The notes: generated from the letters alone by a model not told the origin. A DNA stretch of 47,770 bases from Acidovorax defluvii (GCA_003268905.1 QLTU01000026.1:1-47770), one strand, 5' to 3'; numbered from the stretch's first letter, positions 1 through 8,717 are shown. Translations and numbers: made by a program.

Positions 1-1
1 G

Positions 2-88
2 TGCCTGGGCTGGCGTACTCCGCATGAGGTGTTCTATGGGCTGGAGATCACTCCGCTTAGACTTGAGATTCGCGCACTTCGTACTTGA
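2..88 (+). mobile_element. IS30-family transposase, C-terminal end only (cut by window edge)
   Basis: The first 28 codons read CLGWRTPHEVFYGLEITPL and so on to a TGA at 86-88. This matches the usual end of IS30-family DDE transposases, where a conserved 'R-K-C-L-x-x-R-T-P-x-E-V' stretch lies close to the C-terminus. Only the tail is present because the rest lies left of the window. The right terminal repeat of the element should lie at about 60-115, but without the left end I cannot delimit it. The element abuts a gene remnant on its right, which suggests that it inserted into that gene. Confidence 0.75.
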
Positions 89-119
89 ATCCGCGCACCA
101 TAAAATATTGCCTGGGCAC

Positions 120-440
120 CGTGCCACTGGCGCCGGGCTGGTGCTGTATCCGCATTTCCAGCACCGGGTGGTGCCGGGCTGGCTCGACAAACACCTTCCC
201 TGGCGGCACAAGACCACGCCTGCGCTCGATTCCATGGTGTTGCTGTCACCCAACCCCGAGTGGGTCAAAACCCTGCCCAACGCCAAGCTGCCGGATCGCA
301 ATGATTTCACGCATTACGGCACTGACACCACGGCACGCGCCCGCGCCTGGCTGGCCGCCACCCGCGCCAGCCAGCAGCTGGCCGATGAGTGGGGGGAGTG
401 GCTGCACAGGCCCGACTTGGGGGCGGTGCAGCCTTTGTAG
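120..440 (+). pseudogene. 3' remnant of an unidentified protein gene next to the IS30 end
   Basis: An open frame ends at 438-440 and encodes a protein-like tail that includes LYPHFQHRVVPGWLDKHLPW and ends in DLGAVQPL. It looks like the conserved C-terminus of a longer protein, with a Trp-rich middle and a charged, helical end. No start codon with a ribosome binding site precedes it. Its upstream part runs directly into the IS30 end, so the gene was probably cut by the insertion. I do not recognise the family with confidence; a patatin-like or other hydrolase-type tail is only a guess. The true remnant may begin a little before or after 120, because the IS boundary is not resolved. Confidence 0.5.
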
Positions 441-478
441 TGTGAAGATATCGAGCCCACGCACAGGGCTCACCGATC

Positions 479-1615
479 TCAAAGCGCCTGGGTCAGCATC
501 TCGCGGTATTCGTCGGCCGTGGCCACGCGCGGGTTGGTCTTGTGGCAGTGGTCGGCCATGGCTCCCTTGATGATGTCATCGAACATCGCCTCGGTCACGC
601 CCATGGCGGCCAGGCCGGTGGGCAGGCCCAGGCGGGCGTTCATGTCGCGGATGGCTTCGGGGATTTCGCCTGCGCTGGCCAGTCCCATGGCGTGGGCCAT
701 GCGCTCCAGTCGCCGGTCTTTTTGCACCGATGGCGCCTGTGCGTTGAAGCGCACCACGGCGGGCAGGAACATGGCGTTGAGGGTGCCGTGGTGCAGGCGC
801 GGGTTCACGCCGCCCAGGCTGTGGCTCAGGCTGTGTACGGCGCCCAGGCCTTTCTGGAACGCCATGGCGCCTTGCATGCTGGCGCTCATCATGTTCAGGC
901 GCGCCTCGCGGTCGGATCCATCACGCGTGGCCTTTTCGATGGCAGCCCAGCCGCGTTCCAGCCCGTCGAGCGCAATGCCATCGGCCGGCGGGTTGAACGC
1001 GGCCGACATGAAGGTTTCCATGCAGTGCGCGATGGCGTCCATGCCGGTGGCGGCCGTCAACAGGGGCGGCAGGCCCAGCGTGAGCTCGGGGTCGCAGATG
1101 GCCGCCTTGGGCACGAGGTTCCACGAGTGAAAGCCCAGCTTGCGGTGGTCATCCACGATGATGATCGCGCCGCGCGCCACCTCGCTGCCGGTGCCGCTGG
1201 TGGTGGGCACGGCAATCAGGGGTGCTGCGCGGTCGGTGATGCGCGGCGAGCCGCCCTCGATGGTGGCGTAATGGGTGAGCGGCCCCTCGTGCGTGGCGGC
1301 AATCGCAATGCCTTTGGCGCAGTCGATGGCCGAGCCACCGCCCACGGCGATGAGGCCGTCGCAGCCCTGGGCCTGGTACACCTGCACGGCGGCGCGCACG
1401 GCGGCTTCGGTGGGGTTCGATGGCGTCTGGTCGAACACCGCCACGGTCATGCCGGACAGGGCGTCCAGCGCTTTTTGCAGCACGCCCGCGGCTTTCACGC
1501 CAGGGTCGGTCACGACCAGCGGGCGCGTGATGCCCACGCGCTCGCACTCTTGCTTGAGCAGCTGGACGGCGCCGTATTCGAACTGGATCTGGGTAACGTA
1601 GTAGATGAAAGCCAT
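479..1615 (-). CDS. Iron-containing alcohol dehydrogenase (group III)
   Basis: This is a 378-residue cytoplasmic oxidoreductase of the Fe-ADH family, which interconverts alcohols and aldehydes or ketones with NAD(P). The N-terminal nucleotide-binding part carries VGGGSAIDCAKG at about residues 91-102. The C-terminal helical part carries the metal ligands: D193 and H197 in GMDAIAHCMETF, H261 in HSLSHSLGG and H275/H276 in RLHHGTLN. The length matches the family (about 380). I chose the ATG at 1613-1615 because the protein then begins MAFIYYVTQIQFEYG, as homologues do; the longer open frame upstream overlaps the divergent gene. It is transcribed divergently from the hydratase-like gene with only 59 bases between starts, so both promoters must lie in or beside that gap. 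The substrate cannot be told from sequence. Confidence 0.93.
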   Translation of the reverse strand: MAFIYYVTQIQFEYGAVQLLKQECERVGITRPLVVTDPGVKAAGVLQKALDALSGMTVAVFDQTPSNPTEAAVRAAVQVYQAQGCDGLIAVGGGSAIDCAKGIAIAATHEGPLTHYATIEGGSPRITDRAAPLIAVPTTSGTGSEVARGAIIIVDDHRKLGFHSWNLVPKAAICDPELTLGLPPLLTAATGMDAIAHCMETFMSAAFNPPADGIALDGLERGWAAIEKATRDGSDREARLNMMSASMQGAMAFQKGLGAVHSLSHSLGGVNPRLHHGTLNAMFLPAVVRFNAQAPSVQKDRRLERMAHAMGLASAGEIPEAIRDMNARLGLPTGLAAMGVTEAMFDDIIKGAMADHCHKTNPRVATADEYREMLTQAL

Positions 1616-1674
1616 GGCGATGGGTGAAGTTGCGTTTACGATTGCTCCAAACACTTTACAACCCGGAGACACCG

Positions 1675-2544
1675 ATGGCCACGAAGCAAACCCTCATTGC
1701 GCTGGCGTTTTCCGTCGCCTTGGCGACAGCCGCACAAGCCGAATGCCTGACCGATGCGCAGGCCGCCGACATGGTGGCCCACTACGTCGCCAGGACGCCA
1801 GCGGCCAATCCCGAAAACCTGTCGGATGCGGATGGTGCCTGTTCGCGCGCCAAACTCAATCAATTGCTCGCGCAGCGAGTTGGCAAGGTGATTGGCTACA
1901 AGGCCGGCCTCACCAACCCGGCGGTGCAAAAACGCTTCAACACCGACAAACCGGTGTGGGGCAAGCTCTACGAGGGCATGGTTTTGCAAAATGGTGCCAC
2001 GGTCGATGCCGCCTTTGGTGCCAGGCCCCTGTACGAGGCCGACATGCTGGTACGCGTGAAAAGTGCCGCCATCAACCACGCCAGGACACCCATGGATGTG
2101 CTGGAGGCCGTGGACCAGATCATCCCCTTCATCGAGTTGCCCGACCTGATGGTGCAGGCACCACCCAGGCTCAATGGCGCGGGCGTGAGCGCCATCAACG
2201 TGGGCGCGCGGCTGGGCGTAGCGGGTAGCCCGCTGGCCGTGCCTGCCTACCGTGGCGAACGCTATGCCTTGCTGCAGGCCTTGGCTGAAATGAGTGTGTC
2301 CCTGACCGATGGCACGGGTGCCCGTCTGGGTGGCGGCAAGGGCAGCGACATCCTGGGCCATCCGCTCAGCGCCGTGGTGTGGCTGGCCGGTGCACTGGCC
2401 CAGGAGGGCTTGGCGATGCAGCCAGGTGACCTGATCAGCCTGGGCTCTTTCTCGCCACTGCTGCCGCCCAAGGCGGGCCTCTCGGTAATGGCCACCTACG
2501 ACGGTCTGCCGGGCGCCGCACCGGTGCGCGTGACGTTCAAGTAA
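1675..2544 (+). CDS. Exported 2-keto-4-pentenoate hydratase-like protein (FAH superfamily)
   Basis: This 289-residue protein begins with a clear signal peptide: MATKQTLIALAF, a hydrophobic core, then AQA followed by ECLTDAQ, which looks like a Sec signal-peptidase site. The mature part resembles MhpD-type hydratases of the fumarylacetoacetate hydrolase superfamily, with KVIGYKAGLTNPAVQ, WGKLYEGMV, ADMLVRV, PFIELPDL and a C-terminal GDLISLGSFSPLLPP. The start at 1675 is preceded by GGAGA at 1665-1669. MhpD homologues in aromatic meta-cleavage pathways are cytoplasmic, so an exported copy is unusual. It heads a likely operon with the hydrolase and the thioesterase-GNAT gene. The catalytic role of periplasmic members is unknown to me. 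Confidence 0.85.
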   Translation: MATKQTLIALAFSVALATAAQAECLTDAQAADMVAHYVARTPAANPENLSDADGACSRAKLNQLLAQRVGKVIGYKAGLTNPAVQKRFNTDKPVWGKLYEGMVLQNGATVDAAFGARPLYEADMLVRVKSAAINHARTPMDVLEAVDQIIPFIELPDLMVQAPPRLNGAGVSAINVGARLGVAGSPLAVPAYRGERYALLQALAEMSVSLTDGTGARLGGGKGSDILGHPLSAVVWLAGALAQEGLAMQPGDLISLGSFSPLLPPKAGLSVMATYDGLPGAAPVRVTFK

Positions 2545-2613
2545 TCCACGCTTGGGGCGGTGCGCACCACCGCCACTGTCCTCTTCCCCTGTTCTGCGCC
2601 GAGACTCCGACCG

Positions 2614-3576
2614 TTGACCGATCTGCACATTCACCACACCTGTCTGACCCCCCAGATGCGCAGCGTGCTTGAGCGCATGGCCCGCGCTGGCCACGCGCCG
2701 CTGCATACGCGTTCACCCCAGGACGCTCGTGTTGCCTACGAAGCCGGTGCCGGCGTGCTGGAGGTGCCCAAGGCAACCCTGGCGCGGGTGGAAGACCTGC
2801 ACATCCCTGCCCGCGATGGCCATGCGATGGCCGCCAGGCTGTATGCACCAAGCACCGACGCGGGGTTGCCACTGCTGCTGTACATGCATGGCGGCGGCTT
2901 CACCATTGGCAGCATTGCCACGCACGACATTCTTTGCCGCGAGCTGGCGCGCCTTGCTGGCTGCATGGTGGTGTCGCTGGACTACCGGCTGGCGCCGGAG
3001 CACCGCTTTCCCGCGGCCAGCAACGATGCGTGGGATGCCCTGCAATGGCTGGCATCCCATGCAGAAACCCTGCGCGCAGACCCAGCACGGCTGGCTGTGG
3101 GCGGCGACAGTGCAGGCGGCACGCTGGCCGCGGTGAATGCCATCCTGGCGCGCGATGCGGGCCTGCCGCTGGCGCTGCAACTGCTGATCTACCCTGGTTG
3201 CGCGGCCCACCAGGACACGCCATCGCACGCCACCTTTGCGCGCGGGCTGGTGCTGGAAGAGCCCGCCATCAGCTGGTTCTTTGGCAACTATGTGCAAAGC
3301 CGCGCCGAGCGCGAGGACTGGCGTTTTGCCCCGCTGCATGCACCCGATGTGGACGGTGTGGCCCCCGCCTGGATCGGCCTGGCCGAATGTGACCCGCTGG
3401 TTGACGAGGGCGTGGACTACGCCGACAAACTGCGCCTGGCCGGTGTGCCGGTGGACCTTGAAATCTACCGCGGCGTGACCCATGAGTTCATCAAGATGGG
3501 CCGCGCCATTCCCGAGGCGCGCAAGGCCCATGCCGACGCCGCCCGTGCGCTGTGCCAGGCGTTTCATCTGGAGTAA
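2614..3576 (+). CDS. Alpha/beta hydrolase, hormone-sensitive-lipase (GDXG) family
   Basis: This 320-residue esterase/lipase of the HSL group hydrolyses short or medium acyl esters. It shows the oxyanion motif HGGGF (MHGGGFTIGS), DYRLAPEHRFPA, the nucleophile elbow GDSAGG, and the late acid and histidine in AECDPLVDEGVDY and GVTHEFIKMG. I prefer the TTG at 2614, which gives (M)TDLHIHHTCLTPQMRSVL and has GAGA at 2601-2604 before it. An ATG 54 bases earlier in frame is possible, but its peptide (RTTATVLFPCSAP) does not look like a domain start. It lies 69 bases after the hydratase-like gene and 7 bases before the thioesterase-GNAT gene, so the three are probably co-transcribed. The natural substrate is unknown. 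Confidence 0.9.
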   Translation: MTDLHIHHTCLTPQMRSVLERMARAGHAPLHTRSPQDARVAYEAGAGVLEVPKATLARVEDLHIPARDGHAMAARLYAPSTDAGLPLLLYMHGGGFTIGSIATHDILCRELARLAGCMVVSLDYRLAPEHRFPAASNDAWDALQWLASHAETLRADPARLAVGGDSAGGTLAAVNAILARDAGLPLALQLLIYPGCAAHQDTPSHATFARGLVLEEPAISWFFGNYVQSRAEREDWRFAPLHAPDVDGVAPAWIGLAECDPLVDEGVDYADKLRLAGVPVDLEIYRGVTHEFIKMGRAIPEARKAHADAARALCQAFHLE

Positions 3577-3583
3577 AAAAATC

Positions 3584-4441
3584 ATGCAACGCAGTGACTT
3601 CCGCTGTGTCCACCGCCTGCGCGTGCGCTGGGCCGAGGTGGACATGCAAAAGATCGTGTTCAACGCGCACTACCTCATGTACATCGACAACGCCATGTCC
3701 GACTATTGGCGCGCGCTGGCCTTGCCCTATGAAGCGAGCATGCTGGCCCTGGGCGGCGAGATGTATGTGAAGAAGGCCACGGTCGAATACCACGCCTCGG
3801 CGCACCTGGATGACACGCTGGATGTGGGTTTGCGCTGTGCCCGCGTGGGCAACTCGTCCAGCCTGTTCGAGGCGGGCATCTTCAGCGGCGACCAGCTGCT
3901 GGTGTCGGGCGAACTGGTTTACGTGTTTGCCGACCCCGCTACTCAAACCTCGCGCCCCGTGCCGCCGGCGCTGCGCGCCATTTTTGAAGGGTTCGAGGCC
4001 GGTGCCGACATGGCCGAGGTGCGCACCGGCGACTGGAATGCCCTGGGCCGCGATGCGGGTCGCTTGCGCACCGCCGTGTTTGTGCGCGAGCAGGGCATTG
4101 CCGCCGACCTAGAGGCCGATGCACTCGACGCTTCGGCGCGCCATGCTGTGGTTTACAACCGCCTGGGCATGCCGGTTGCCACGGGGCGGTTGCTGCAGCA
4201 GTCGCCAGGGGTGGGCCGCATTGGCCGCATGGCGGTGGACCGCTCGGTGCGCGGCGCGCAGTGGGGGCGGCAATTGCTGCAGGCGCTGGTGGATGCCGCC
4301 CGTGCGCGTGGTGATCGCGAGGTGCAGCTGCACGCACAGCGCAGCGCTGAGGGGTTTTATCGCCGGGCAGGGTTTGCGGTGGTGGGCGAGCCCTATGAAG
4401 AGGCTGGCATCGCCCACATTGCCATGGCGCGCAGCCTGTAA
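3584..4441 (+). CDS. Fusion protein: YbgC/FadM-type thioesterase plus GNAT acetyltransferase
   Basis: This 285-residue protein has two domains. Residues 1 to about 140 are a hotdog-fold acyl-CoA thioesterase with VRWAEVDMQKIVFNAHYLMY; D20 is at the usual catalytic position of the 4-hydroxybenzoyl-CoA thioesterase/YbgC group. Residues about 145-285 are an ElaA/YjcF-like GNAT domain with FVREQGI, GRIGRMAVDRSVRG, WGRQLL and HAQRSAEGFYRRAGF. A single uninterrupted frame joins them. The ATG at 3584 is chosen because it starts the thioesterase domain; codons upstream lie inside the preceding gene. One half would release CoA from an acyl-CoA and the other would use acyl- or acetyl-CoA, so the two could act on linked substrates. 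This is inference; neither substrate is known. Confidence 0.88.
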   Translation: MQRSDFRCVHRLRVRWAEVDMQKIVFNAHYLMYIDNAMSDYWRALALPYEASMLALGGEMYVKKATVEYHASAHLDDTLDVGLRCARVGNSSSLFEAGIFSGDQLLVSGELVYVFADPATQTSRPVPPALRAIFEGFEAGADMAEVRTGDWNALGRDAGRLRTAVFVREQGIAADLEADALDASARHAVVYNRLGMPVATGRLLQQSPGVGRIGRMAVDRSVRGAQWGRQLLQALVDAARARGDREVQLHAQRSAEGFYRRAGFAVVGEPYEEAGIAHIAMARSL

Positions 4442-4473
4442 TTGGCTGCCGCAAAATAACTTGTGCTTCGCGT

Positions 4474-4545
4474 TGGACGTTTGACGCCGGACGCCTGATG
4501 CCGGGCGCCTGACGCAGTCAAACGCCAGACGCCGTCATCCAAAAA
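4474..4545. repeat. Short degenerate direct repeats (GACGCC(G)GGCGCCTGA units)
   Basis: The stretch between the thioesterase-GNAT gene and metY contains several imperfect copies of a roughly 10-12-base unit, for example GACGCCGGACGCCTGATG, then CCGGGCGCCTGACG, then AAACGCCAGACGCCG. Units alternate in orientation enough to fold. It is an intergenic simple repeat with no coding potential. It may help terminate the two convergent transcripts, which end at 4441 and 4586. Confidence 0.55.
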
Positions 4546-4585
4546 GCGCCCGCCAGGCAGTCAGCGCTGCAGGGCGGGCATTGGG

Positions 4586-5869
4586 TCACACCTTCTCAAG
4601 CGCCTGCGCCAGGTCGGCCTGCAGGTCGCTGATGTGCTCGATGCCCACCGACAGGCGCACCATGTTCTCGCTCACACCGGCCTTGGCCAGTTCTTCGGGA
4701 TTGAGCTGGCGGTGCGTGGTGGAGGCCGGGTGGGTAGCCAGGGACTTGGCATCGCCAATGTTCACCAGGCGGGTGAACAGCTGCAGCGCATCGAGGAAAC
4801 GGGCGCCTGCGGCACGCGGGTCGGCGTCGCTGGCCTTCAGGCCGAACGACAGGATGCCCGATGCGCGCCCGCCCATCTGCTTTTGGGCCAGGGCGTGGTC
4901 GGCGTGGTCGGGCAAGCCAGCGTAGCGCACCCATTCGACCTTGGGGTGGCTTTGCAGGTGTTTCGCCAGCGCCAATGCGTTGTCGCAGATGCGGTCCATG
5001 CGCAGCGGCAGGGTCTCGATGCCCTGCAGCGTGAGCCAGGCGTTGAACGGCGACAGCGCCGCGCCCATGTTGCGCAGCGGCACCACGCGCGCGCGGCCAA
5101 TGTAGGCGGCGGCGCCCAGGGCCTCGGTGTAGACCACGCCGTGGTAGCTCACGTCGGGCTCGTTCAGGCGCTTGAAGCGCTCCTTGTGCTCGGCCCACGG
5201 GAACCTGCCGCTGTCCACGATGATGCCGCCGATGCTGTTGCCGTGGCCGTTCATGTACTTGGTGAGCGCGTGCACCACGATGTCGGCACCGTGCTCGATG
5301 GGGCGGCACAGGTAGGGGCTGGGCACGGTGTTGTCCACGATCAGTGGCACACCATGGTCGTGCGCCACCTTGGCCAGCGCGGCGATGTCGGTCACGTTGC
5401 CCAGGGGGTTGCCGATGGATTCGCAGAACACGGCCTTGGTGCGTGCGTCGATCAGCGCAGCAAAGCTGGCCGGGTCGCGCGGGTCGGCAAAGCGCACCTC
5501 GATGCCCTGCTGCGGGAAGGTGTGCGCAAACAGGTTGTAGGTGCCGCCATACAGTGTGCTTGCCGAAATGATGTTGTCGCCGGTCTCGGCAATGGTCTGG
5601 ATGGCCGCCGTGATGGCCGCCATGCCCGAGGCCATGGCCAGCGCGGCAATGCCGCCCTCCAGTGCCGCGACGCGCTTTTCGAGCACGTCGTTGGTCGGGT
5701 TCATGATGCGTGTGTAGATGTTGCCGGGCACCTTCAGGTCGAACAGGTCGGCACCGTGCTGGGCGCTGTCAAACGCGTAGGCCACCGTCTGGTACAGCGG
5801 CACGGCGGCAGACTTGGTGGTGGGGTCGGGGGAGTAGCCGGCGTGGACGGCAAGGGTTTCGATGTGCAT
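4586..5869 (-). CDS. metY: O-acetylhomoserine sulfhydrylase (aminocarboxypropyltransferase)
   Basis: This 427-residue PLP enzyme of the Cys/Met metabolism family makes homocysteine from O-acetylhomoserine and sulfide. It shows TLYGGTYNLFAHTFPQ, the PLP-phosphate and ring contacts in VDNTVPSPYLCRP, and the Schiff-base lysine K204 in HALTKYMNGHG. The MetY-type length (about 430) and the late insertion LPLRMDRICDNALALAKHLQ separate it from MetB/MetC (about 380-390). The ATG at 5867-5869 has a purine-rich AGAGAGA upstream on its strand. It would use the sulfide made by the cysI operon about 32 kb further along the window. I saw no SAM riboswitch in the 112 bases before it. Confidence 0.93.
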   Translation of the reverse strand: MHIETLAVHAGYSPDPTTKSAAVPLYQTVAYAFDSAQHGADLFDLKVPGNIYTRIMNPTNDVLEKRVAALEGGIAALAMASGMAAITAAIQTIAETGDNIISASTLYGGTYNLFAHTFPQQGIEVRFADPRDPASFAALIDARTKAVFCESIGNPLGNVTDIAALAKVAHDHGVPLIVDNTVPSPYLCRPIEHGADIVVHALTKYMNGHGNSIGGIIVDSGRFPWAEHKERFKRLNEPDVSYHGVVYTEALGAAAYIGRARVVPLRNMGAALSPFNAWLTLQGIETLPLRMDRICDNALALAKHLQSHPKVEWVRYAGLPDHADHALAQKQMGGRASGILSFGLKASDADPRAAGARFLDALQLFTRLVNIGDAKSLATHPASTTHRQLNPEELAKAGVSENMVRLSVGIEHISDLQADLAQALEKV

Positions 5870-5981
5870 GGTTGGCAGTCTCTCTGTTGTGAAATGTTGT
5901 CGATGACCCGCGATGGCGGGGCGCCAGCGCACATTCTTGCACCGGCGGCCGTGGCGCCCCACCGAATCGTTTGCTATGTGC

Positions 5982-8717
5982 TTATGGGGCGGGGTCGTCG
6001 ATGGCGCTGCCGCTGGCCCGGCGTTTGCGCCGCCACGCCTTCTCCAGCTCGACTACGCAATACACCACCAGCGCCGCTGCCACGCAGATGCCCAGCTCGC
6101 CCAGGCTCAGCGGCTCGGTTCTGAAAATGGGGTTGAGAAACGGCACGTAGATGGTGGCCATTTGCAGCGCAAACGTCAGCAGCACGGCGCCCAGCAGGGG
6201 CCGGTTGCTGGCCAGCCCCAGACGCCACAGCGGCTCGCTTTCGGAGCGGATGGCCATCACATGGGCCATCTGCGCAAGCGTGAGCACGGTGAACACCATG
6301 GTCTGCCAGTGTGCGTGGCCGGTGTGCAAGGCCCAGGCCTGCACGGCCAGGCACAGGCCAGCGATCAGCAGGCCCATGCCCAAAATGTGCTGCCACATGC
6401 CCTGGGCAAACAGGCTCTCGCCGGGCGGACGGGGCGGGCGCTGCATGATGCCGCGCTCGGCGGGCTCGGCCGCCAGTGCCAGGCCGGGCAGGCCGTCGGT
6501 CACCAGGTTGACCCACAGGATGTGGATGGGCAGCAGCGGAATCGGCAGCAGCAGCAGCGGGGCCAGAAAGATGGTCCAAATCTCGCCCGAGTTGCCCGTC
6601 ATGGCATAGCGCACGAACTTGCGGATGTTGTCGTAGATGCGCCGGCCCTCTTTTACCGCCGCGACGATGGTGGCGAAGTTGTCGTCCAGCAGCACGAGGC
6701 TGCTGGCCTCGCGTGCCACGTCGGTGCCGCCCTTGCCCATGGACACGCCAATGTCGGCGCGCTTGAGGGCCGGGGCGTCGTTCACGCCGTCGCCCGTCAT
6801 GGCCACGAAATGGCCCTGGGCCTGCAGCGCCTCGACGATGCGGATCTTCTGCGCCGGGTCCACGCGGGCATACACATGCACCTGCTCCACGCGTGCGCGC
6901 AGTGCAGCGTCGTCCAGCTGGGCCAGGTCGGCGCCGGTGAGCACGGGCGCATCGGCATGGGCCACGATGCCAAGGCGGTGCGCGATGGCGCGCGCCGTGG
7001 CGGGGTGGTCGCCCGTGATCATCACGGGGGTGATGCCCGCGCTCATGCAGTCGCGCACGGCGGCCTGGGCTTCCGGGCGCGGCGGATCGATAAGGGCGAT
7101 CAGGCCCAGCAGCTCCAGCTGGCTTTCCACATCATCCAGGGCATTGGTGTCGGGCAGGCGCGCGTGGTTGCGCCGGGCCAGGGCCAGCACCCGCAGGCCC
7201 TGTGCGGCGAGCTGGTTGGCCGTGGCCAGCACGGCGGCGGTGTCCAGCGGCTGCCCGCCTTCGGGTGTCCACTGCGCCGTGCAGCGCGGCAGCACCGACT
7301 CGGGGGCGCCCTTGGTGTAGGCCACGAAGCCACTGCCGCCATTGCCGCAGCGGTGAAAGGTGGTCATGCGCTTGCGGTCGGATTCGAAGGGCTGTTCCTG
7401 TACGCGCGGGGTGGTTGCATCGAGCTGTGCCTTGTCCAGCCCGCCTGCATGGGCGGCCAGAACCAGGGCGGTTTCTGTGGGGTCGCCCTGCCAGTCGGTT
7501 GGGTTGGCGCAGGGGCTGGGGGAAATGGGGGCGCCATCGTCATCGCTGCGTGCGTGGCGTGCGGCATCGTTGCACAGCGCAGCGGCGCGCAGGGCTTCTG
7601 CATGCACGGGGCCGGGTAACGGGTCGCCAGGTGCCCAGCGCTGGCCCTGTGCCAGCAGCAGTTCGGCGTGCATGTGGTTCTGGGTGAGGGTGCCGGTCTT
7701 GTCTGAGCAGATGGTGGTGACCGAGCCCAGTGTTTCCACCGAGGGCAGCCGGCGCACCAGTGCCTTGACCGCCACCATGCGGCGCGCGCCCAGCGCCAGC
7801 AGCACCGTGACCACGGCGGGCAGCGCTTCGGGGATGGCCGCCACGGCCAGGCTGATGGCGGTGAGGGCCATCAGCAGCGGGGATTCCCCGCGCAACACGC
7901 CCACCGCAAAAATCACGATGCAGATGGCGATGACCCCCAGGGCCAGGCGCTTGCCGAAGGCCGCCAGGCGCAGCTGCAGCGGCGTGCTGCGGTCTTCGCC
8001 GCCCAGCAGGCGGGCCACCTTGCCCAGCTCGGTGTGCATGCCGGTGGCCACCACCAGGCCCCGCGCGCGGCCGTGGGTGGCTGTGGTGCCCTTGAAAGCC
8101 ATGTTGACGCGGTCGCCCAGGGCACTGGTGTCTTGAGCGGCCAGGGTGTCGGTCTGCTTGGCCACGGTGACCGATTCGCCCGTGAGTGCCGATTCGTCCA
8201 CCTGCAGTTGCGCGATCTCGATCAGGCGCAGGTCGGCTGGAATCTGGTTGCCCGCCTCCAGCAGCACGATGTCGCCGGGTACCAGCACGCTGGCGGGCAC
8301 CACCTGTACTTCGCCGCCGCGCAGCACGGTGGCATGGGCCGCCGAAAGCTGGCGCAGCGCGGCCATGGCCTGGTCTGCCCGCCAGGCTTGCACGAAGCCG
8401 ATGATGGCGTTGAGCACTACGATGACCAGGATGACCAGCGTGTCGGTGAGGTCGCCGATCACGCCCGAGATCACGGCTGCGCCCAGCAGCACCAGCACCA
8501 TGAAGTCCTTGAACTGGTCGGCCAGCAGCGCCAGGGGGCCACGCCGTGCGTGGTCCTGCAGTTCGTTGGCGCCGTGCTGCAGTGCGCGCTGCGTGGCCTC
8601 TTCATCGTGCAGGCCGGTAGCGGGATTGACCTGGTAGGCCTGGGCGAGTTCGTGGGCGTCGCGCAGGTGGGCATCTGCTCGGGGGGCGTTGGCAGGGGTA
8701 AGGGGGTCGGTCGTCAT
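5982..8717 (-). CDS. P-type cation ATPase, Ca2+-type (P2A)
   Basis: This 911-residue inner-membrane ATPase has the family motifs in order: actuator LTGES (about 178-182), phosphorylation site CSDKTGTLTQN with D339, nucleotide domain KGAPESVLPRC, and hinge MTGDGVNDAPALKRAD. The ion-site residues resemble SERCA: IPEALP in M4 (about 295-300), GNSGEIW in M5 and NLVTDGLPGLAL in M6. The expected ligand positions (M4 Glu, M5 Asn/Glu, M6 Asn/Asp) are therefore present. This supports Ca2+ transport, although bacterial relatives can also move Mn2+. The ATG at 8717 begins MTTDPLTPANAPRADAHL. It lies 112 bases downstream of the metY start and is probably its own transcription unit. Confidence 0.93.
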   Translation of the reverse strand: MTTDPLTPANAPRADAHLRDAHELAQAYQVNPATGLHDEEATQRALQHGANELQDHARRGPLALLADQFKDFMVLVLLGAAVISGVIGDLTDTLVILVIVVLNAIIGFVQAWRADQAMAALRQLSAAHATVLRGGEVQVVPASVLVPGDIVLLEAGNQIPADLRLIEIAQLQVDESALTGESVTVAKQTDTLAAQDTSALGDRVNMAFKGTTATHGRARGLVVATGMHTELGKVARLLGGEDRSTPLQLRLAAFGKRLALGVIAICIVIFAVGVLRGESPLLMALTAISLAVAAIPEALPAVVTVLLALGARRMVAVKALVRRLPSVETLGSVTTICSDKTGTLTQNHMHAELLLAQGQRWAPGDPLPGPVHAEALRAAALCNDAARHARSDDDGAPISPSPCANPTDWQGDPTETALVLAAHAGGLDKAQLDATTPRVQEQPFESDRKRMTTFHRCGNGGSGFVAYTKGAPESVLPRCTAQWTPEGGQPLDTAAVLATANQLAAQGLRVLALARRNHARLPDTNALDDVESQLELLGLIALIDPPRPEAQAAVRDCMSAGITPVMITGDHPATARAIAHRLGIVAHADAPVLTGADLAQLDDAALRARVEQVHVYARVDPAQKIRIVEALQAQGHFVAMTGDGVNDAPALKRADIGVSMGKGGTDVAREASSLVLLDDNFATIVAAVKEGRRIYDNIRKFVRYAMTGNSGEIWTIFLAPLLLLPIPLLPIHILWVNLVTDGLPGLALAAEPAERGIMQRPPRPPGESLFAQGMWQHILGMGLLIAGLCLAVQAWALHTGHAHWQTMVFTVLTLAQMAHVMAIRSESEPLWRLGLASNRPLLGAVLLTFALQMATIYVPFLNPIFRTEPLSLGELGICVAAALVVYCVVELEKAWRRKRRASGSAIDDPAP

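Noticed and set aside
4474..4545. Possible CRISPR-like repeat array
   Set aside because: Units are only 10-12 bases, degenerate and without regular spacers, and no cas genes are present.
5870..5981. SAM riboswitch before metY
   Set aside because: I looked for SAM-II and SAM-I hallmarks on the minus strand and found none in the 112 bases.
5913..7619. 568-codon plus-strand open frame over the P-ATPase
   Set aside because: The same reason: it is an antisense shadow of a gene with full family motifs.
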